Shown in pieces: positions 60,484 to 62,632 of a DNA stretch of 62,632 nucleotides (its first letter is position 1; the number at the start of each line of letters is the position of its first letter). A program made the translations under genes and the position numbers. Origin of the DNA: Bacillus sp. ISL-55 (lineage in GTDB: Bacteria; Bacillota; Bacilli; Bacillales; Cytobacillaceae). Under the pieces are notes generated by a model, which saw nothing but the letters and a program-made list of their open reading frames with translations, was not told the DNA's origin and made no database searches. Location: assembly GCF_018613155.1 (NCBI RefSeq), contig NZ_JAGGQU010000052.1:1-62632 (forward strand), read 5' to 3'.

Positions 60484-61869
60484 ATGATTAAAGCAAACTT
60501 TAAAAAGAAGATTCTCCCGATCGCTGTTCTTTCAACTGTAGCGTTCGGCAGCCTTGTAGGTGCATTCAATGCAGAAGCGAAAAATGAAGGAAAAAATAAC
60601 AGTGCAGAAATTAAGAATGTTATTTTCTTAATCGGTGATGGAATGGGAGTTTCCTATACCTCAGCATACCGATATTTGAAAGACAATCCTGAAACAGAAG
60701 TAGCAGAGAGGACCGAATTTGACAAATACCTGGTAGGTAATCAGATGACTTATCCGGAAGATCCTGAAGAAAACGTAACGGATTCTGCTTCAGCTGCAAC
60801 AGCGATGTCTGCGGGAATCAAAACTTACAATAATGCGATCGCAGTGGATAATGACGGTTCTGAGGTGAAAACTGTTTTGGAAGCCGCAAAGGAAAAAGGT
60901 AAAGCTACTGGACTTGTAGCAACTTCTGAAATTACACATGCCACACCGGCTTCTTTTGGAGCACATGATGAAAGCCGCAAGAACATGAATGCCATTGCAG
61001 ATGATTATTATCAGGATCTAATCAACGGTGAACATAAGGTTGATGTTCTATTAGGTGGAGGTAAAGATCTATTTGTCCGTGCTGACAGGAACCTTGTTGA
61101 GGAATTCAAGAAGGATGGTTATAGCTATATTGGAAATAAACAAGATTTAATGAAGGATCGTAATGAAAAAGTACTTGGTCTTTTTGCCCCTCGTGGAATG
61201 GACAAGATGATCGACCGCAACGAAGAAACGCCTTCCCTTGAAGAAATGACCCAATCTGCAATCGACCGTTTGAGCAAAGATAAGGATGGCTTTTTCCTTA
61301 TGGTAGAAGGGAGCCAGGTTGACTGGGCTGGACATGACAATGATATCGTTGCAGCAATGAGTGAAATGGAAGATTTCGAGAAAGCATATAAAGCTGCTAT
61401 CGAATTTGCCAAGAAGGACAAGCATACTATAGTCGTTGCGACTGCCGACCACTCAACAGGTGGATATTCAATTGGTGCTGATGGGATATACAACTGGTTC
61501 GGCGCTCCTATCAAGGCTGCTAAGCGGACTCCAGATTTCATGGCAGCGGAAATTGCTAACGGCGCGGAAGTGGAGGAAACTTTAAGGAAGTATATTGACT
61601 TTAAAGCTCAGGAATTACCTGAATTAACTGCAGAGGAAATACAATCTGTAAAAGATGCTTCGACCAAAAAGTCTAGAGACATTGATGATGCTATAGAAAA
61701 GATCTTTGACAAGCGTTCAAACACAGGTTGGACAACTGGCGGGCATACTGGTGAAGACGTCCCTGTGTTTGCATTTGGTCCTGGAAAAGAGCGTTTTTAC
61801 GGACAGATCGACAACACTGACATTGCGAAAAATATCTTTGACATCCTAGAAAATGGAAAGAGAAAATAA
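60484..61869 (+). CDS. Alkaline phosphatase
   Basis: 461 residues, secreted, PhoA family; liberates phosphate from monoesters. Signal peptide (1-about 32, ending FNAEA), metal-binding FLIGDGMGVS, the nucleophile Ser101 in TDSASAATAMSAG, ATADHSTGG and the late GGHTGEDVPVFA with zinc-binding histidine. The strong CTGGAGGTCTTGAA site and PhoP-type repeats upstream indicate phosphate-starvation control. Resembles B. subtilis PhoA/PhoB; which one is uncertain. Confidence 0.96.
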   Translation: MIKANFKKKILPIAVLSTVAFGSLVGAFNAEAKNEGKNNSAEIKNVIFLIGDGMGVSYTSAYRYLKDNPETEVAERTEFDKYLVGNQMTYPEDPEENVTDSASAATAMSAGIKTYNNAIAVDNDGSEVKTVLEAAKEKGKATGLVATSEITHATPASFGAHDESRKNMNAIADDYYQDLINGEHKVDVLLGGGKDLFVRADRNLVEEFKKDGYSYIGNKQDLMKDRNEKVLGLFAPRGMDKMIDRNEETPSLEEMTQSAIDRLSKDKDGFFLMVEGSQVDWAGHDNDIVAAMSEMEDFEKAYKAAIEFAKKDKHTIVVATADHSTGGYSIGADGIYNWFGAPIKAAKRTPDFMAAEIANGAEVEETLRKYIDFKAQELPELTAEEIQSVKDASTKKSRDIDDAIEKIFDKRSNTGWTTGGHTGEDVPVFAFGPGKERFYGQIDNTDIAKNIFDILENGKRK

Positions 61870-61875
61870 TTAATT

Positions 61876-61920
61876 TGAGAATCTCCCGCAGGTGCCTTGG
61901 AACCGCGGGAGATTTTCTGA
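61876..61920 (+). terminator. Terminator of phosphatase gene
   Basis: AATCTCCCGC/GCGGGAGATT followed by TT. Confidence 0.75.
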
Positions 61921-61935
61921 AAAGGGGTTTTCAAA

Positions 61936-62592
61936 ATGAAAAGATATTTTCTGCTTATAATAGCTATATCTATTCTATCTGGCTGTTCGATAGCCAAGGA
62001 GGAATCAAGTAAAGAAACAAAGGCTGCTGAAACAGCTGGAAGTCAACAACTGATTGAAAATCAGGATGTATATGTCCCTAATCCCCAAGTGACTGATGAT
62101 TACGCGCTGAAGAAGGCAGGTGATTCTATTTCTGACAATAAAGGTGAGTTAACGCTTAAGGCAGTGAAAGATGTAAATAAAACGTTTAATCTGGATGGAA
62201 TCGTTTATACCATAAAAGATGTTAAATTGCTGCACTTTATCCCTGATTACAGTCTGATTGATTTCTACCATCCATATACACATGAAGAAGAATTTGATTT
62301 TGTTAAAATTGGAGTTGAATTACAGAACAATTCTAAGGAAAGCTATCGTTTTGGGCCGTTAGCAATAGTGAATATCAATGACTCAATTCATAAAACATGG
62401 GAAGATGACTTTTACTTGGAAGAGTTACATGGTGAGATTTTAGCTGGACAAAAGAAGCAGGGGAATCTTGGTTTTATTGTGGACGATCTTGATAACATCG
62501 ATACAGTGGAAATCCTGTCAGGGGAACTGGTCGATCAGGATAAAAAGAAAATCGCAGAACCTGTAAAGCACGTTGTATCAATAGGCCAATAA
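61936..62592 (+). CDS. Lipoprotein with DUF4352-like domain
   Basis: 218 residues. Lipobox LSGC (Cys17) with acylation expected, a Ser/Glu/Lys-rich linker, then a beta-sandwich domain (about 80-200) with DFVKIGVELQNNSKESYRF, the hallmark of DUF4352/telomere-like immunoglobulin folds in Bacillus lipoproteins. AAAAGGGGTTTTCAAA precedes the ATG. Function unknown. Partial read-through from the phosphatase gene is possible. Confidence 0.85.
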   Translation: MKRYFLLIIAISILSGCSIAKEESSKETKAAETAGSQQLIENQDVYVPNPQVTDDYALKKAGDSISDNKGELTLKAVKDVNKTFNLDGIVYTIKDVKLLHFIPDYSLIDFYHPYTHEEEFDFVKIGVELQNNSKESYRFGPLAIVNINDSIHKTWEDDFYLEELHGEILAGQKKQGNLGFIVDDLDNIDTVEILSGELVDQDKKKIAEPVKHVVSIGQ

Positions 62593-62632
62593 AAGCAAGG
62601 AAGCCATGAAGTATGAACTGTGCCCCCGTTTA

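Overview
The window comes from the chromosome of a low-GC, spore-forming Bacillaceae bacterium. A Mesobacillus- or Bacillus-like genome is my inference from gene content and protein similarity; no 16S gene is present. Markers are strong GGAGG-type ribosome binding sites, a Ku/LigD end-joining pair, the sporulation checkpoint peptide Sda, YdjO, a YidC2 gene preceded by a MifM-like leader peptide, tryptophan T-boxes, and CcpA-type and PhoP-type sites. Most of it is core metabolism. No phage, complete insertion sequence or CRISPR array is visible.

Layout. 1-500: a GC-rich, highly structured repeat. 0.6-10.8 kb: secreted subtilase, tubby-like protein, Cys-rich copper-binding protein, DapF-like epimerase, ligD/ku, epimerase, phosphodiesterase and small unknowns. 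10.8-14.2 kb: a 52-bp repeat array, two LysE-type exporters, ydjO with a long structured leader, tRNA-Leu. 14.3-17.9 kb: fruRKA operon with a cre site. 18-22.2 kb: DUF2935 protein, a small holin-like toxin with a LexA box and an antisense RNA, hydrolase, MFS pump, MOSC protein. 22.2-29.2 kb: trpEGDCFBA behind tandem tryptophan T-boxes. 29.3-38.8 kb: methyltransferase, mnmH, odhAB, a second 52-bp array, a NERD protein and sda. 39-48.2 kb: rhodanese/metallo-beta-lactamase protein, acyl-CoA synthetase, acetyltransferases, SRAP protein, paired crcB genes. 48.3-52.8 kb: VmlR-like ABC-F with an attenuator leader, yidC2 with its MifM-like leader, a third array. 52.9-62.6 kb: CcdA-like protein, pflBA, cupredoxin, DHH phosphoesterase, DD-carboxypeptidase, PhoP-box alkaline phosphatase, lipoprotein.

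The most unusual features are regulatory or structural. (1) Three long arrays at 11.1, 37.0 and 52.2 kb are built from one motif family, an inverted TGTCA/TGACA pair, repeated with a period of 52 bp. A fourth array at 3.35 kb has an unrelated sequence and the same 52-bp period. (2) A 27-residue hydrophobic peptide has a perfect GAAC-N4-GTTC SOS box in its promoter and an apparent antisense RNA over its 3' end, which suggests an SOS-controlled type I toxin-antitoxin locus. (3) A 95-codon leader gene precedes yidC2 and its 3' coding sequence can pair perfectly with the yidC2 start region, the arrangement used by MifM. (4) The ABC-F leader contains a promoter, tiny reading frames, a long-range stem and a terminator. 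All gene functions are predictions from sequence; no database search was run.
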